Source of the DNA: Bacillus infantis NRRL B-14911
GTDB lineage: Bacteria; Bacillota; Bacilli; Bacillales; Cytobacillaceae
DNA: 64,000 nt
Direction of reading: 5' to 3'
Assembly (NCBI RefSeq): GCF_000473245.1
Contig: NC_022524.1
Span: forward strand, 2,938,501-3,002,500
Both the position numbers and the translations under genes were made by a program. Each line of letters begins with the position of its first letter. Position 1 is the first letter of the stretch. The notes beneath the pieces were generated by a model. It did not search any database, was not told the DNA's origin, and saw only the letters and a program-made list of their open reading frames with translations. Positions 43,616-53,076 of the stretch are shown piece after piece.

Positions 43616-44729
43616 TTTGCTTCCTCCTCCCTGTCAGTTTCTTTTTGAGCAGAACAAGCATCGAGAGCAATGCGGGATAGCAGATCCCTATATAAAATCC
43701 AGCCATGCCTATATAATCGGATACAATATTCATCTGGTATCTCGCCTTAACAAGGAAACTGCAGCTCCACACCAGGATTGCGATCAGGACAATAAAGGTT
43801 TTTTGTTTCATACCGGGAAATACCCTTTTCATCCCTCTTGAAGCTGCCCAGAGATATAAACAGATATTGGGAAGTATGATCAGCATCCAAAAGGAAACAG
43901 CGATGAATTCAAAACGTTCAAGATTGGGGAGACGGACGATTTTGAACATGGAGAGCACCGGCCAAATTGTCTTTTCAAGCCCTTTTTCCCCAAAGACGCC
44001 AATGGAAATGACTGTAACAAGGACAAATAGCAGTGTTGTATACAAGCCGCCAAGCTGTGTATATAAATGGGCCCTTTTTTTATTTTTGATAAAAGGGTAC
44101 AGGAAAAGGAGCATCTCAAATCCAATTATGGAAAGAGATGTTTTGTAGACCCCTTTTAAAATCTCTGCATAGCCCTTATTCAGGATGGGCAATAAGTGGG
44201 TATAATCGAAATCTCTCGCTGGTATGATGATAATCAGTACAATCCAGAACGTGAGCAGGAATGACATGAAGGAAAAGCCGACAGCAATGCGGACCCCGCC
44301 CATCACTGCATACATGGACAAAAGCAAAAGAATCATCGCCAGGAACCAGGTGGACAGATCAGGAAAAACCCATGCCTGGACTATTTCAACATAATTCATG
44401 ACGATAACATAGATGCCCGAAATAAGATAAAAGGTATAGAGGATATTAACAAGCCTTCCTAAAAAGATGCCAAATACATCGTAATGTATCCCGAACAGAT
44501 CTGCGCTTTCATACTGCTTCAGCATCATGACAGAAAGAAAGATGACCGCTGAGACAAGCAGGCCGGCTATTATGATGGATATCCAGCCATCATGACCGGC
44601 AGCAAGATAGACAATCCTCGGAAGCCCTGCAATCCCTACCCCTGTTTGGATGGTATGGATAAGGAAAAACATAAAAAAAGCGTCAAATAGGAGATTTTCT
44701 TTTGGGTTTATATTGACCTCGGGCTTCAC
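43599..44729 (-). CDS. Germinant receptor B subunit (GerAB family permease)
   Basis: 376 residues with about ten transmembrane helices and GerAB hallmarks (FFMFFLIHTIQTGVGIAGLP, YAVMGGVRIAVGF). It belongs to the APC superfamily and binds the germinant. GTG at 44729 is preferred (GGGAGG 7 bases upstream). It follows the A gene by 12 bases. Confidence 0.93.
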   Translation of the reverse strand: MKPEVNINPKENLLFDAFFMFFLIHTIQTGVGIAGLPRIVYLAAGHDGWISIIIAGLLVSAVIFLSVMMLKQYESADLFGIHYDVFGIFLGRLVNILYTFYLISGIYVIVMNYVEIVQAWVFPDLSTWFLAMILLLLSMYAVMGGVRIAVGFSFMSFLLTFWIVLIIIIPARDFDYTHLLPILNKGYAEILKGVYKTSLSIIGFEMLLFLYPFIKNKKRAHLYTQLGGLYTTLLFVLVTVISIGVFGEKGLEKTIWPVLSMFKIVRLPNLERFEFIAVSFWMLIILPNICLYLWAASRGMKRVFPGMKQKTFIVLIAILVWSCSFLVKARYQMNIVSDYIGMAGFYIGICYPALLSMLVLLKKKLTGRRKQNENGA

Positions 44730-44741
44730 CTTCACACCTCC

Positions 44742-46265
44742 CTACTCATCCACATCTTTTGTTTTCGATGCTTTGCGCGACGGATATCTTGATTGATCTT
44801 CAGTCATATTCATTTCTGGCCTTTTTGACAAATACTGAAGCGGGAAGCGAACCATGCTGTAGCGGACATCTTTCCATCTCAGCGGGTAAATGGGCGCCAG
44901 ATACGGCCTGCCGATAGCCGATAATTTCAAGAGATGAATCAGCAGGAAGCAGAAAGAAATCATAATCCCGATTCCGCCCCATAAGCCGGCCATGATGATA
45001 ATGGGGAAGCGGATGATCCTGATGGCTGTTCCCATTGAATAACTTGGGACTGTAAAGGATCCAAGGGCACTTAGGGCAATGATGATAATCAATATATTGC
45101 TTGTAAAACCCGCTTCAACCGCAGCCTGCCCGATGACAATACCTCCTACGATACCCATAGTCTGGCCGACCTTCGTCGGCAGCCTAGCACCGGCTTCCCT
45201 TAAGAGCTCAATGATAAACTCAAGAAGCAGGGCCTCAAATACAGGAGGAAATGGTACGTTTGACCTTGACTGTCCCAAAGAAACAAGCAATGGCGAAGGA
45301 ATGACCTCATAATGGTAAGTCAATACAGCCACATAAGCCGGTGTCAAAAGGACTGAAAGAAAGATGGACAAAAAGCGCAGCAGGCGCAGGAACGTCCCCA
45401 TATTCCAGCGCATATAAAGATCCTCGGTCGTTTCAAAAAAGCTGAAAAAAGTGGTCGGCCCATATAAGGCGCTCGGGCTCCGGTCAAGAAGGACTCCCAC
45501 CTGTCCCTTGATGAGCGAAATGCAGAATCTGTCAGGCAGTTCCGTTGTCAGAATCTGGGGGAAGACCGACCAGCTGTTATCCTCAATATACTGGGCAAGA
45601 ACAGTAGTATCCGGAACATAGTCGGACTCCAAGTCACTGATACGCTGCCGGAAGGTCCGTACATTGTCTTCGTCTGCTATATCCTTGATATAGAAGAGCT
45701 TTGCTTTGAGCTTGCTCCTCCCGCCCACATTTAAATCCTCAATGCATAGATTTGCACCATTCAGATTCCGCCTGATGATATTGACATTCGATTCAAGTGA
45801 TTCCGTAAAAGAGATCTTCGGGCCATAGACAAGAGATTCTGTCTCGGCCTTCTCAATTGATCTTTCTGCCGTCTTGCCGGTGCCAGCAAGGCTTCCAAAT
45901 GGCTGGCCTTCTATATAGATATAGGTATTGCCGTTCAATAAAGCCGCTGAGATTTCTTTCAGTAGGTTTGCGGAGCTCAGCTCCCCTATCGGGAGAAGGT
46001 TGGATATATCCTCAGGGTCTAAAGGACCTTTTGCTTTTTGAAGCGGCAAAAGGATCCTTTCATCTAAAATTAATGGATCTGTCAGCGATTTTATAAATAT
46101 CACTGCTATTTTCTGCTCTTCCTTCCGCAGCATGCGGACATGCAAATCAGGGCTTTCATTCAGTTCCCGGCTGAGTTCATTTTGCAGCTCATCGATTGTC
46201 AATGAATGAGAGCGGATCTGTTTCTGATCTTTTATAATGTTTTTTCCTCGTCTGCTTCTGAACAT
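44742..46265 (-). CDS. Germinant receptor A subunit (GerAA family)
   Basis: About 507 residues: a soluble N-terminal half (about 20-290) with LYGPKISFTESLESNVNIIRR and LYGPTTFFSFFETTEDLYMRW, then a membrane half with GIVGGIVIGQAAVEAGFTSN. First gene of the ABC operon. ATG at 46265 follows AAGGTG; a GTG at 46274 is the alternative. A SigG-like promoter lies at 46291-46319. The germinant cannot be told from sequence. Confidence 0.93.
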   Translation of the reverse strand: MFRSRRGKNIIKDQKQIRSHSLTIDELQNELSRELNESPDLHVRMLRKEEQKIAVIFIKSLTDPLILDERILLPLQKAKGPLDPEDISNLLPIGELSSANLLKEISAALLNGNTYIYIEGQPFGSLAGTGKTAERSIEKAETESLVYGPKISFTESLESNVNIIRRNLNGANLCIEDLNVGGRSKLKAKLFYIKDIADEDNVRTFRQRISDLESDYVPDTTVLAQYIEDNSWSVFPQILTTELPDRFCISLIKGQVGVLLDRSPSALYGPTTFFSFFETTEDLYMRWNMGTFLRLLRFLSIFLSVLLTPAYVAVLTYHYEVIPSPLLVSLGQSRSNVPFPPVFEALLLEFIIELLREAGARLPTKVGQTMGIVGGIVIGQAAVEAGFTSNILIIIIALSALGSFTVPSYSMGTAIRIIRFPIIIMAGLWGGIGIMISFCFLLIHLLKLSAIGRPYLAPIYPLRWKDVRYSMVRFPLQYLSKRPEMNMTEDQSRYPSRKASKTKDVDE

Positions 46266-46290
46266 AATGAACACCTTTTTTATTTTTTTA

Positions 46291-46319
46291 TAGCATTTCC
46301 CAATAAAGGTAAAATATCA
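46291..46319 (-). promoter_or_regulatory. SigG-like promoter of the ger operon
   Basis: TGATA (46315-46319), 17 bases, AATGCTA (46291-46297) on the minus strand, near the SigG pattern TGAATA...CATACTA. Forespore expression of ger operons is the rule. Confidence 0.45.
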
Positions 46320-46373
46320 GCATGACATTGAAAGCTGTTCCAGCCAAACAGGAAAAGGGCCTGAAATAGAAAA

Positions 46374-46405
46374 AAAGCCGGCCCTATAGAATAGAGGCTG
46401 GCTTT
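46374..46405 (-). terminator. Terminator of the nucleoside hydrolase gene
   Basis: AAAGCCAGCC/GGCCGGCTTT stem with TTTTTTTC on the minus strand. Confidence 0.8.
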
Positions 46406-46421
46406 GTAAACTGCTATATTT

Positions 46422-47408
46422 CTATGATTGCGGCTGATCGCTATAGTGATTTTTCATCGTCGTGTAGAAGCTGGTGATGAATCTTGCATAATCAAAGGAA
46501 ATGGCAACTTTGTGCACAGGGTATTCTGCTTTTTCTATATATTTGCGGAAATCTCCAATGCTCTGCCCCTGGCCTTCCCCCTGATCAACCTGGATGATGA
46601 CAGGCAAATCCTTATACTCTATCACAGCGCCGTCAGTCAGTGCCCAAAGCGTAAAAACATCATGAAGCGGGCTTCCGCTTAATTCAGGGTCTCTTTTTTT
46701 ATAAAATTCATAATAATAGTCAACCATCGGCTTTACAAGCAATCCCGGCTTGCTGTTTATCTCCTGGTAGTATTCATCCAGCCGGTCTATAAGCATAGGA
46801 GTCACGATAGCTGACATGGTCACATCAAGCGGAAATATATGAATCTGCTTAGGGGCCTGCCTGATAACAATATTGGCTGCATAAGGATCACCGTAGAAAT
46901 TGGCTTCTGCCACCGGGCTGACATTACCGGGAACATTAAAGGCGCCGCCCATAATATAGAAGTCCTTCACCCTGGACATGTAAGAGGGATATAAAATAAA
47001 TGCGGTAGCAAGGGAAGAAAGCCTTCCCACATTCACTATGATAATGTCGTCCTCGTACTTGGCTATTATTTCTTTAATGCCATCAAAGTTCTCAAAAAAT
47101 TCCCCTTTCACTTCATATTCAGGCAGCGTAATCGGGCCGAGGCCTTCCAGTCCATGGACATCAGGATAATAGACAGGGTTCTCTCCTGTCAGCGGCAGCT
47201 CTGCACCGCTGAACACAGGAATATCAGCAATGCCGGTGACCTCACGCAGATAAGCTGCATTTCTCAGCGCATCAAGTCTGGAGATATTGCCATAGTCTGC
47301 AACAATTCCAACGATATTGACTTCCTCAGAAAACAGTGCATAAATAGCTGCCACAAAATCATCTATTCCAAAGTCACTGAAAAACAGGACATTTTTATTT
47401 TTGGCCAT
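46422..47408 (-). CDS. Inosine-uridine-preferring nucleoside hydrolase family protein
   Basis: 328 residues: metal-binding N-terminus FFSDFGIDDFVAAIYALF (family DxDxGxDD variant, the first Asp replaced by Ser), IVNVGRLSSLATAF, GNVSPVAEANFYGDPYAA and HDVFTL. It cleaves nucleosides to base and ribose. AGGGGGGAG precedes the ATG. It lies just upstream of the ger operon on the same strand but has its own terminator. Confidence 0.85.
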   Translation of the reverse strand: MAKNKNVLFFSDFGIDDFVAAIYALFSEEVNIVGIVADYGNISRLDALRNAAYLREVTGIADIPVFSGAELPLTGENPVYYPDVHGLEGLGPITLPEYEVKGEFFENFDGIKEIIAKYEDDIIIVNVGRLSSLATAFILYPSYMSRVKDFYIMGGAFNVPGNVSPVAEANFYGDPYAANIVIRQAPKQIHIFPLDVTMSAIVTPMLIDRLDEYYQEINSKPGLLVKPMVDYYYEFYKKRDPELSGSPLHDVFTLWALTDGAVIEYKDLPVIIQVDQGEGQGQSIGDFRKYIEKAEYPVHKVAISFDYARFITSFYTTMKNHYSDQPQS

Positions 47409-47510
47409 TGCATCTCCCCCCTATCTAAGATATTGCAGCCACCTGTCTATAATGGCATTTTTTTGAAGGGTTTATTAAAAGAGTAAGCTGAAGTGCTGTC
47501 CAAAATAGAA

Positions 47511-47534
47511 AAAAAGCTGGAGATATCCAGCTTT
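47511..47534 (-). terminator. Terminator of degV
   Basis: AAAAGCTGGA/TCCAGCTTTT stem with T-rich tail. Confidence 0.85.
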
Positions 47535-47537
47535 TCT

Positions 47538-48377
47538 TCAGTCATAATAATACATAAAGCCAATTGCACCCGGACCTGTATGCGTGCTGATAATTGGGGT
47601 CGTTTCCTCTATTTCGACATTTTCATAGCCTGTCAATTCAACGAGCCCCTCTTTGACCTTCATTGCAAGGTCAAGGCCTTCTGCATGGCAGATGCCTACC
47701 CCTTTTATTGTCCTGCCTTTAACATCTTCAGCAAATTGCTTTACAAGATATTTAGCTACCTGTGTATAGCTTCTTACCTTCGTTACAGGTGTATAAACTC
47801 CACCTTCCAGCGATGCAATCGGTTTGATATTCAGCAGGGAGCCAATGAGCGCTTTACCTTTGCCTATTCTCCCGCCCTTAACAAGATTTTCAAGAGTATC
47901 CACGACAACATATAAATGAGTTTTCTCTCTTATCTTTGCAATCTTGTCTATTATTTCTTCCAGACCAAGCCCTTCGCCGGCCATCTTTGCAGCCTCTGTT
48001 ACCTGAAAAGAAAGTGCTTTTGAAATGAATCGGGAATCAATTACTGTTACCTTTGCGGAAGACATCTTTGCAGCACTTTCTGCTGATTGAACAGTGCCGC
48101 TCATCCCGCCTGTCATATGTATCGACAATACTTCATAGCCTTCTGCCCCAAAACGGTCATAAAGCTCAACGAACTTTCCCGGAGGCGGCTGCGAACTTTT
48201 TGGCAGTTCTGCAGAAGTTTTCATTTTTTTCATAAATTCAGAAGGGGTTATATCAATCCTGTCCAGATAGGTTTCGCCATCTATAGTAATCGACAGGGGC
48301 ACCACTTCAATGCCAAGCTCGGCTGCAAGTGCTGCCGGCAGGTCTGCTGTTGAATCTGTCACTATCTTTACCTTTGC
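47538..48377 (-). CDS. DegV family fatty-acid-binding protein
   Basis: 279 residues: AKVKIVTDSTADLPA, TSQPPPGKFVELYD-type motif (here KSSQPPPGKFVELY), SIHMTGGMSGTVQSAE and ESEDTTPIISTHTGPG-like end. DegV proteins (FakB) bind fatty acids for FakA kinase. TTG at 48377 with GGAAGTG upstream. Located next to ypmP and ilvA as in B. subtilis. Confidence 0.9.
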   Translation of the reverse strand, partial: AKVKIVTDSTADLPAALAAELGIEVVPLSITIDGETYLDRIDITPSEFMKKMKTSAELPKSSQPPPGKFVELYDRFGAEGYEVLSIHMTGGMSGTVQSAESAAKMSSAKVTVIDSRFISKALSFQVTEAAKMAGEGLGLEEIIDKIAKIREKTHLYVVVDTLENLVKGGRIGKGKALIGSLLNIKPIASLEGGVYTPVTKVRSYTQVAKYLVKQFAEDVKGRTIKGVGICHAEGLDLAMKVKEGLVELTGYENVEIEETTPIISTHTGPGAIGFMYYYD

Positions 48378-48500
48378 CAAAATATCACTTCCCAACAATG
48401 CACTTATGAATGTTATTATACATGGATTTGGACAGCAAATAAAATAGAAAGCGGTTAAAATGCCAGCTGAAGTTTCTTTGATGCAGTGATTCGGGCAAAA

Positions 48501-48523
48501 TAAAAACGCCGGAAAAACCGGCG
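48501..48523 (-). terminator. Terminator of ypmP
   Basis: CGCCGG/CCGGCG stem with TTTTTATTTT on the minus strand. Confidence 0.85.
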
Positions 48524-48530
48524 CAAGGAA

Positions 48531-48782
48531 TTAAGCATTATTTTTTAATTCAACTACATTAAACAGGTGTTCATAATCCTTCCATTTCAGGACTCTTTTC
48601 AAATACTCCCTGAATGAGTACACACTTCTCCTGCTGGTGTCTTTGTGAACGGCCGAGATGAATGTTTTTAAACGGAATTGGATCATAAAGAAATTTGGGC
48701 TATCTTCCTCCAATACTGGAATTTCAATGACCTTAACCTTCTGTCCAACAGCATTTTTGAACTCTAGGCTTTTGAATAGCAA
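48531..48782 (-). CDS. ypmP: YpmP family protein (DUF2535)
   Basis: 83 residues, the family length, with LFKSLEFKNAVGQKVKVIEI, SVYSFREYLKRVLKW and ending LKNNA. TTG at 48782 is chosen (AGAGG 9 bases upstream) over a GTG at 48803. Function unknown. Confidence 0.78.
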   Translation of the reverse strand: MLFKSLEFKNAVGQKVKVIEIPVLEEDSPNFFMIQFRLKTFISAVHKDTSRRSVYSFREYLKRVLKWKDYEHLFNVVELKNNA

Positions 48783-48895
48783 AATATCAATCCTCTTTTT
48801 CACCCGTTTGTTATATTATACCTCATCATGGTCCCGAAGTGTGTCTAAATATGCGCTGTTCCTGATATTTTTCAAAAAGGGCAGCAGGTTCCTCA

Positions 48896-49192
48896 TCATA
48901 TATGGCTTGCTATCCAATATAAGTGGAGAAGGCATACAGCGGTATATAAAAAAGAAGAGAGCAGCAGCAGGTTTTTCAGTAATTTCGTTTCAGGCAAATA
49001 TTTCATATAAGCAAAGCAGCCCAGCAGCGCGCTGAATGATATTTTGACCAGGAGGAAGAGAAGCGGCCCTTTTTCATACAATCCCCCCATCACCGGATTT
49101 GCTTCCTCTATCAGCCCTGCATTCAGCCCCAGACAGGTGGCCAGTGCATCCAGCGCGTTCAATATCCCTAAATAGATGTATATACCCCTCAT
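48896..49192 (-). CDS. DUF5658-like membrane protein
   Basis: 98 residues with three hydrophobic helices (about 4-24, 40-62 and 70-95) and LNALDALATCLGLNAGLIEEANPVMG, typical of the family. ATG at 49192 with GGTGAG upstream. Function unknown. Confidence 0.75.
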   Translation of the reverse strand: MRGIYIYLGILNALDALATCLGLNAGLIEEANPVMGGLYEKGPLLFLLVKISFSALLGCFAYMKYLPETKLLKNLLLLSSFLYTAVCLLHLYWIASHI

Positions 49193-49313
49193 GGACTCAC
49201 CGCTTCCTATCCTTCTTGATTTATTATCATAATCTCCCATTCTCCAAAAGAAGAAACTCCCAAACTTTTCCGATAACAAAATTGTACTTTATAAAGAACG
49301 TTTCTGCAAATTT

Positions 49314-49336
49314 AAAAACCCCGCAGTGCACGGGGT
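49314..49336 (-). terminator. Terminator of ilvA
   Basis: CCCCG/CGGGG stem then TTTTTAAATTT on the minus strand. Confidence 0.75.
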
Positions 49337-49342
49337 CTGCAT

Positions 49343-50611
49343 TTAAATCAGCAGGTGGAAAAGATTGCTGTCTTTATTGATTTCTGTAAATGCGAAGGCT
49401 TTTTTGTTCATCCTTTTTATCAGGCCGGCATAGTCTTCTTTATCCTTTAGTTCAATGCCGACCAGTGCCGGCCCGTTTTCTTTATTGTTTTTCTTTGTGT
49501 ACTCAAATCTTGTAATATCATCGGAAGGCCCGAGGACCTCATCGAGGAATTCCCGCAGTGCACCAGCCCGCTGGGGGAAATTTACGATAAAATAGCACAG
49601 AAGCCCTTCATATAGAAGGGATCTTTCCTTGATCTCCTGCATCCGCCCGATATCATTATTTCCGCCGCTCACAACACATACAACTGTCTTGCCGGCTATC
49701 TCCTCACGATACAGATCAAGGGCGGCAATCGGCATGGCGCCTGCAGGCTCTGCTACGATTGCATGCTCATTATACAGCTCCAAAATCGAGGTGCAGACCT
49801 TACCTTCAGGGACCAATACAATATCTTCCACCAGCTCGCTGCAAATATCAAAGGTTTTTTCCCCGACACTTTTAACAGCTGCCCCGTCAATAAATTTATC
49901 GATATCAGCAAGCGGGGTCACAGAGCCGTAAAGGCAGGACTCCTTCATGGAAGCTGCTCCGGCAGGCTCAACCCCGATCATCTTTGTCAGGGGCGAGACG
50001 CTGTTGAAATATGTACTGAGGCCGGCCATCAATCCGCCGCCGCCTATGCTGGCAAAAACAAAATCGATCGGCTCTTCACAGTCATTCAGTATCTCAACAG
50101 CAGCAGTGCCTTGTCCGGCAATGATCTTCTCATCATCAAAGGGGTGGACGAAAGCCATCTGCTCATCCTCTGCGCATTTTACGGCCTCTTTATAAGAGTC
50201 ATCAAAAGTATCCCCTGTCAAAATGATATCCACATGGCCCCTTCCAAACAATTCAACCTGGCTCACCTTTTGCCGGGGAGTTGTAGCCGGCATAAAAATT
50301 TTCCCTTTGATCCCAAGCTGCCTGCAGGAAAAAGCGACACCCTGGGCGTGATTGCCCGCACTCGCACAAACAACCCCTTTAGCAAGCTTCTCTTCTCCCA
50401 GTGATTTCATGCTGTAGTAGGCACCCCGCAGTTTGAAGCTTCTTACATGCTGGAGATCTTCCCTTTTTAAATACACATTGCAATTATATTTTTCTGACAG
50501 CCGGTCATTTTTCTGCAGCGGCGTATGGGCAACGATATCCTTAAGCTGCTGGTATGCAATCAGTATATCCTCCAGCTGCACCCATTTTTTCTTCATTAAT
50601 TTCTGTTCCAT
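49343..50611 (-). CDS. ilvA: Threonine dehydratase (threonine ammonia-lyase)
   Basis: 422 residues, same length as B. subtilis IlvA. PLP Lys in VRSFKLRGAYYSM, GNHAQGVAFSC, SIGGGGLMAGL phosphate loop, and an ACT-like C-terminal regulatory part (VNFPQRAGALREFLDEVLG). It converts threonine to 2-oxobutyrate for isoleucine synthesis. GAGGG precedes the ATG. The promoter lies within a long dyad (50625-50662), with no T-box. Confidence 0.95.
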   Translation of the reverse strand: MEQKLMKKKWVQLEDILIAYQQLKDIVAHTPLQKNDRLSEKYNCNVYLKREDLQHVRSFKLRGAYYSMKSLGEEKLAKGVVCASAGNHAQGVAFSCRQLGIKGKIFMPATTPRQKVSQVELFGRGHVDIILTGDTFDDSYKEAVKCAEDEQMAFVHPFDDEKIIAGQGTAAVEILNDCEEPIDFVFASIGGGGLMAGLSTYFNSVSPLTKMIGVEPAGAASMKESCLYGSVTPLADIDKFIDGAAVKSVGEKTFDICSELVEDIVLVPEGKVCTSILELYNEHAIVAEPAGAMPIAALDLYREEIAGKTVVCVVSGGNNDIGRMQEIKERSLLYEGLLCYFIVNFPQRAGALREFLDEVLGPSDDITRFEYTKKNNKENGPALVGIELKDKEDYAGLIKRMNKKAFAFTEINKDSNLFHLLI

Positions 50612-50624
50612 ATCCTACCCTCAT

Positions 50625-50673
50625 TTCTGCCGTTATAATTTGTACATTATACCACGGCAGAATCATTAATCAA
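50625..50673 (-). promoter_or_regulatory. ilvA promoter inside a long palindrome
   Basis: TTGATT (50668-50673), 16 bases, TATAAT (50646-50651) on the minus strand. The -10 and likely start site lie within TTCTGCCGT...ACGGCAGAA (9-bp perfect arms, 50625-50662), a strong candidate operator. Confidence 0.65.
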
Positions 50674-50823
50674 CAGAATAGTCAAAAAATTTACCTTTTT
50701 TATATTTCAAAAAAAAGAGTCGGCGTCCTTATTATGCATATACTATTGAAAAGATTGCCGAGCTGGTCATTATTTCTTGATTAAGGGAATATAGAATTAA
50801 AAAGCCAAAGGAGGGCGGACACA

Positions 50824-51042
50824 ATGGAATTTTCGCTCTGCAGCTTTGACAGCAGGCTGCCTGTGGAAGTAACGGCCGATGAAGATAATGGCCGCTATAT
50901 GATCAGGAAGGCCGATACAAGCGGTGAAGTTTTCAATAATAGAGCAGACTTGCTTCAATGGGTGAAAAACAATTTCCGCGAAGAGGATTTCTGTGATCCA
51001 AGCCAATTCCGCAGCATGCTGGAACAGCTGGAAGAAATCTAA
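50824..51042 (+). CDS. Small acidic protein, unknown
   Basis: 72 residues (MEFSLCSFDSRLPVEVTADED ... FRSMLEQLEEI), soluble, acidic, possibly a small alpha/beta fold. AAAGGAGGGCGG precedes the ATG, and it shares a bidirectional terminator with dfrA. Not recognised. Confidence 0.7.
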   Translation: MEFSLCSFDSRLPVEVTADEDNGRYMIRKADTSGEVFNNRADLLQWVKNNFREEDFCDPSQFRSMLEQLEEI

Positions 51043-51046
51043 AGAA

Positions 51047-51070
51047 AAGAACAGCCTTATGGCTGTTCTT
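51047..51070. terminator. Bidirectional terminator; dfrA stop codon in its loop
   Basis: AAGAACAGCC-ttat-GGCTGTTCTT flanked by A/T runs on both sides. Confidence 0.88.
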
Positions 51071-51554
51071 TTCTTGTGTAAACCAAAAATTCGTAGTCGT
51101 AGGGATTCTTTTCATCGCTCTTCCCATTTTCCCGGCTCTCCAATTGCCATTCCTTCCAATCAACTTCCGGAAAGAAAGTATCAGCTTCAAACTTTTGATG
51201 GATCATTGTCAGATAAAGCCTGTCGGCAGATGGAAGGGCCATTTTGAAAATTTCTGCCCCTCCAATGATGAAAATTTCCTGATCGTTTTTTTGGCTGCAT
51301 TCTGCAAGAAAATCATCAAAAGAATAGAAAACGGTGCAGCCCTCGCAGGTGAACCCACGATCCCGCGTCAGCACGATGTTTTCCCGGCCAGGCAAAGGGC
51401 GGCCTATCGAATCCCAGGTTTTCCTTCCCATGGCAATCGAGTGGCCCATCGTAACACGTTTGAAGTATTTCAGGTCCTCCGGCAGGCGCCAGGGCAGATC
51501 ATTATTTTTCCCGATGGCCGAATTTTCGTCCATGGCCCATAGCAGTGAAATCAA
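51057..51554 (-). CDS. dfrA: Dihydrofolate reductase
   Basis: 165 residues: [47 protein letters not shown] and [10 protein letters not shown]. Regenerates tetrahydrofolate for thymidylate synthesis. TTG start overlaps the thyA stop (TTGA), so it is coupled to thyA. Confidence 0.95.
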   Translation of the reverse strand: MISLLWAMDENSAIGKNNDLPWRLPEDLKYFKRVTMGHSIAMGRKTWDSIGRPLPGRENIVLTRDRGFTCEGCTVFYSFDDFLAECSQKNDQEIFIIGGAEIFKMALPSADRLYLTMIHQKFEADTFFPEVDWKEWQLESRENGKSDEKNPYDYEFLVYTRKEQP

Positions 51555-52345
51555 ACACTGACAACTCCTTTAATATGAGGATGTGATTCATAGCCTTCCA
51601 GGATAAAATCTTCATATTTAAAGCTGAAGATATCCTCAACCTTGCGGGCGAACTTCAGCTGGGGCAGCTTGAACGGCTCTCTTGAAAGCTGCAGATTCAC
51701 CTGTTCCAGATGATTACGGTAAATATGGACATCCCCGAACGAATGGATGAATTCACCCGGCTCCAGATCACACACATGGGCGACCATATGTGTCAGGAGG
51801 GCATAAGATGCTATATTGAACGGCACCCCCAGGAACACATCAGCAGACCGCTGATAAAGCTGGCAGGACAGCTTGCCGTCCGCTACATAGAACTGGAAAA
51901 GGCAATGACAGGGAGGCAGCGCCATATTGCCGATTTCAGACACATTCCACGCATTGACAATCAGCCTTCTAGAATCAGGATTACTCTTGATTGAGCTGAT
52001 CAGCTCACTGATCTGGTCAACCGTTTTACCATCCGCACCGGTCCATGATCTCCATTGATGGCCATATACAGGTCCGAGATTCCCTTCCTCATCGGCCCAC
52101 TCATTCCAGATCCTGACCCCGTTATCCTGAAGATATTTCACATTGGTGTCTCCATTCAGAAACCAAAGAAGCTCATGGATGATCGACCTGAGATGCAGCT
52201 TCTTTGTGGTGACCAATGGGAAGCCTTCCTTCAGATCGAATCGCATCTGATACCCGAAAGTGCTGATTGTGCCGGTTCCCGTCCTGTCTTCTTTGATTGT
52301 ACCCTTTTCCAGGACATGCCTGCAAAGCTGTAAATACTGCTCCAT
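51551..52345 (-). CDS. thyA: Thymidylate synthase (ThyA/ThyB type)
   Basis: 264 residues of the E. coli ThyA class (called ThyB in B. subtilis): catalytic Cys in [30 protein letters not shown] and [10 protein letters not shown] at the C-terminus. Converts dUMP to dTMP with methylene-THF. GGAGG lies 8 bases before the ATG. Operon with dfrA. Confidence 0.95.
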   Translation of the reverse strand: MEQYLQLCRHVLEKGTIKEDRTGTGTISTFGYQMRFDLKEGFPLVTTKKLHLRSIIHELLWFLNGDTNVKYLQDNGVRIWNEWADEEGNLGPVYGHQWRSWTGADGKTVDQISELISSIKSNPDSRRLIVNAWNVSEIGNMALPPCHCLFQFYVADGKLSCQLYQRSADVFLGVPFNIASYALLTHMVAHVCDLEPGEFIHSFGDVHIYRNHLEQVNLQLSREPFKLPQLKFARKVEDIFSFKYEDFILEGYESHPHIKGVVSV

Positions 52346-52371
52346 TCCATTGACCTCCTCATATGAATCTA

Positions 52372-53076
52372 TTAATTAAGTGTACTGAAAAATTGCCAGG
52401 TGAGCGGAGCTTTTTCTTTTAAGCGCAGGCGCTCTTCTCCTCCCATATAATACATGGCGAACGTTTCAGCAAAATATTCTTCAGGGAATGTAAGGAAGTA
52501 AGGCTGGCCTGGAAACAGCTTTGCCTTCTCCTCTTTCCATATACCCTGGAACTTTCTATTAAAGCGGATCTCGCTCAAGACAAAGCGGTCAACCGAATGT
52601 GCCAGCTCATGAAGCTCCAGGTTGACCGATCCATGCCCCATGCCTTTGCCGCTATAGCCGATCTTTACAAGCACAGTCCGTCCCCCGCCTATTCCGGGTA
52701 CATCATCCCAGGTCGTTTCTTTATTCTGATAACCCCTGGGTGTCAAGCCTGCCAGATGGCTTGCTGTGGGATTATCTGTGAGCTGCCCTGTAAAAAGCTT
52801 AAGCGAGATGCCTTCCTGCCTGATTTTAGACAGCAATGATAAGGGGAGATGATCCAGTCTTTCTATCATCCTAGCAGCCTCCTTCTGATCGAACTCCTCT
52901 AAAGGAAGAATAATAATCCTGCCCAGATCTTGTCCCGAATGCAGTGACAGGGACTTGACAAGCTCTGAGTTGCCAGGGAAATCTTTAAGTTTTATACCTC
53001 CCATTGCCGCCTGGGAATTGCCCATAAGCGCCAGGGAAGCTACTACAATAAGCAGAAAAAAAATCCTGATTCTCAT
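52372..53076 (-). CDS. Secreted M34-type metalloprotease (anthrax lethal factor/PPEP-like)
   Basis: 234 residues: signal peptide (about 1-24), then one compact domain with zinc motif HELAH (156-160) in [15 protein letters not shown] and a downstream glutamate in [14 protein letters not shown] (about 197-210), the layout of ATLF-domain proteins and Pro-Pro endopeptidases. There is no host-cell binding or translocation domain, so it is a stand-alone secreted protease. AGAAGGTGATAGC precedes the ATG. Substrate unknown; proline-rich surface proteins are an obvious candidate class. Confidence 0.78.
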   Translation of the reverse strand: MRIRIFFLLIVVASLALMGNSQAAMGGIKLKDFPGNSELVKSLSLHSGQDLGRIIILPLEEFDQKEAARMIERLDHLPLSLLSKIRQEGISLKLFTGQLTDNPTASHLAGLTPRGYQNKETTWDDVPGIGGGRTVLVKIGYSGKGMGHGSVNLELHELAHSVDRFVLSEIRFNRKFQGIWKEEKAKLFPGQPYFLTFPEEYFAETFAMYYMGGEERLRLKEKAPLTWQFFSTLN

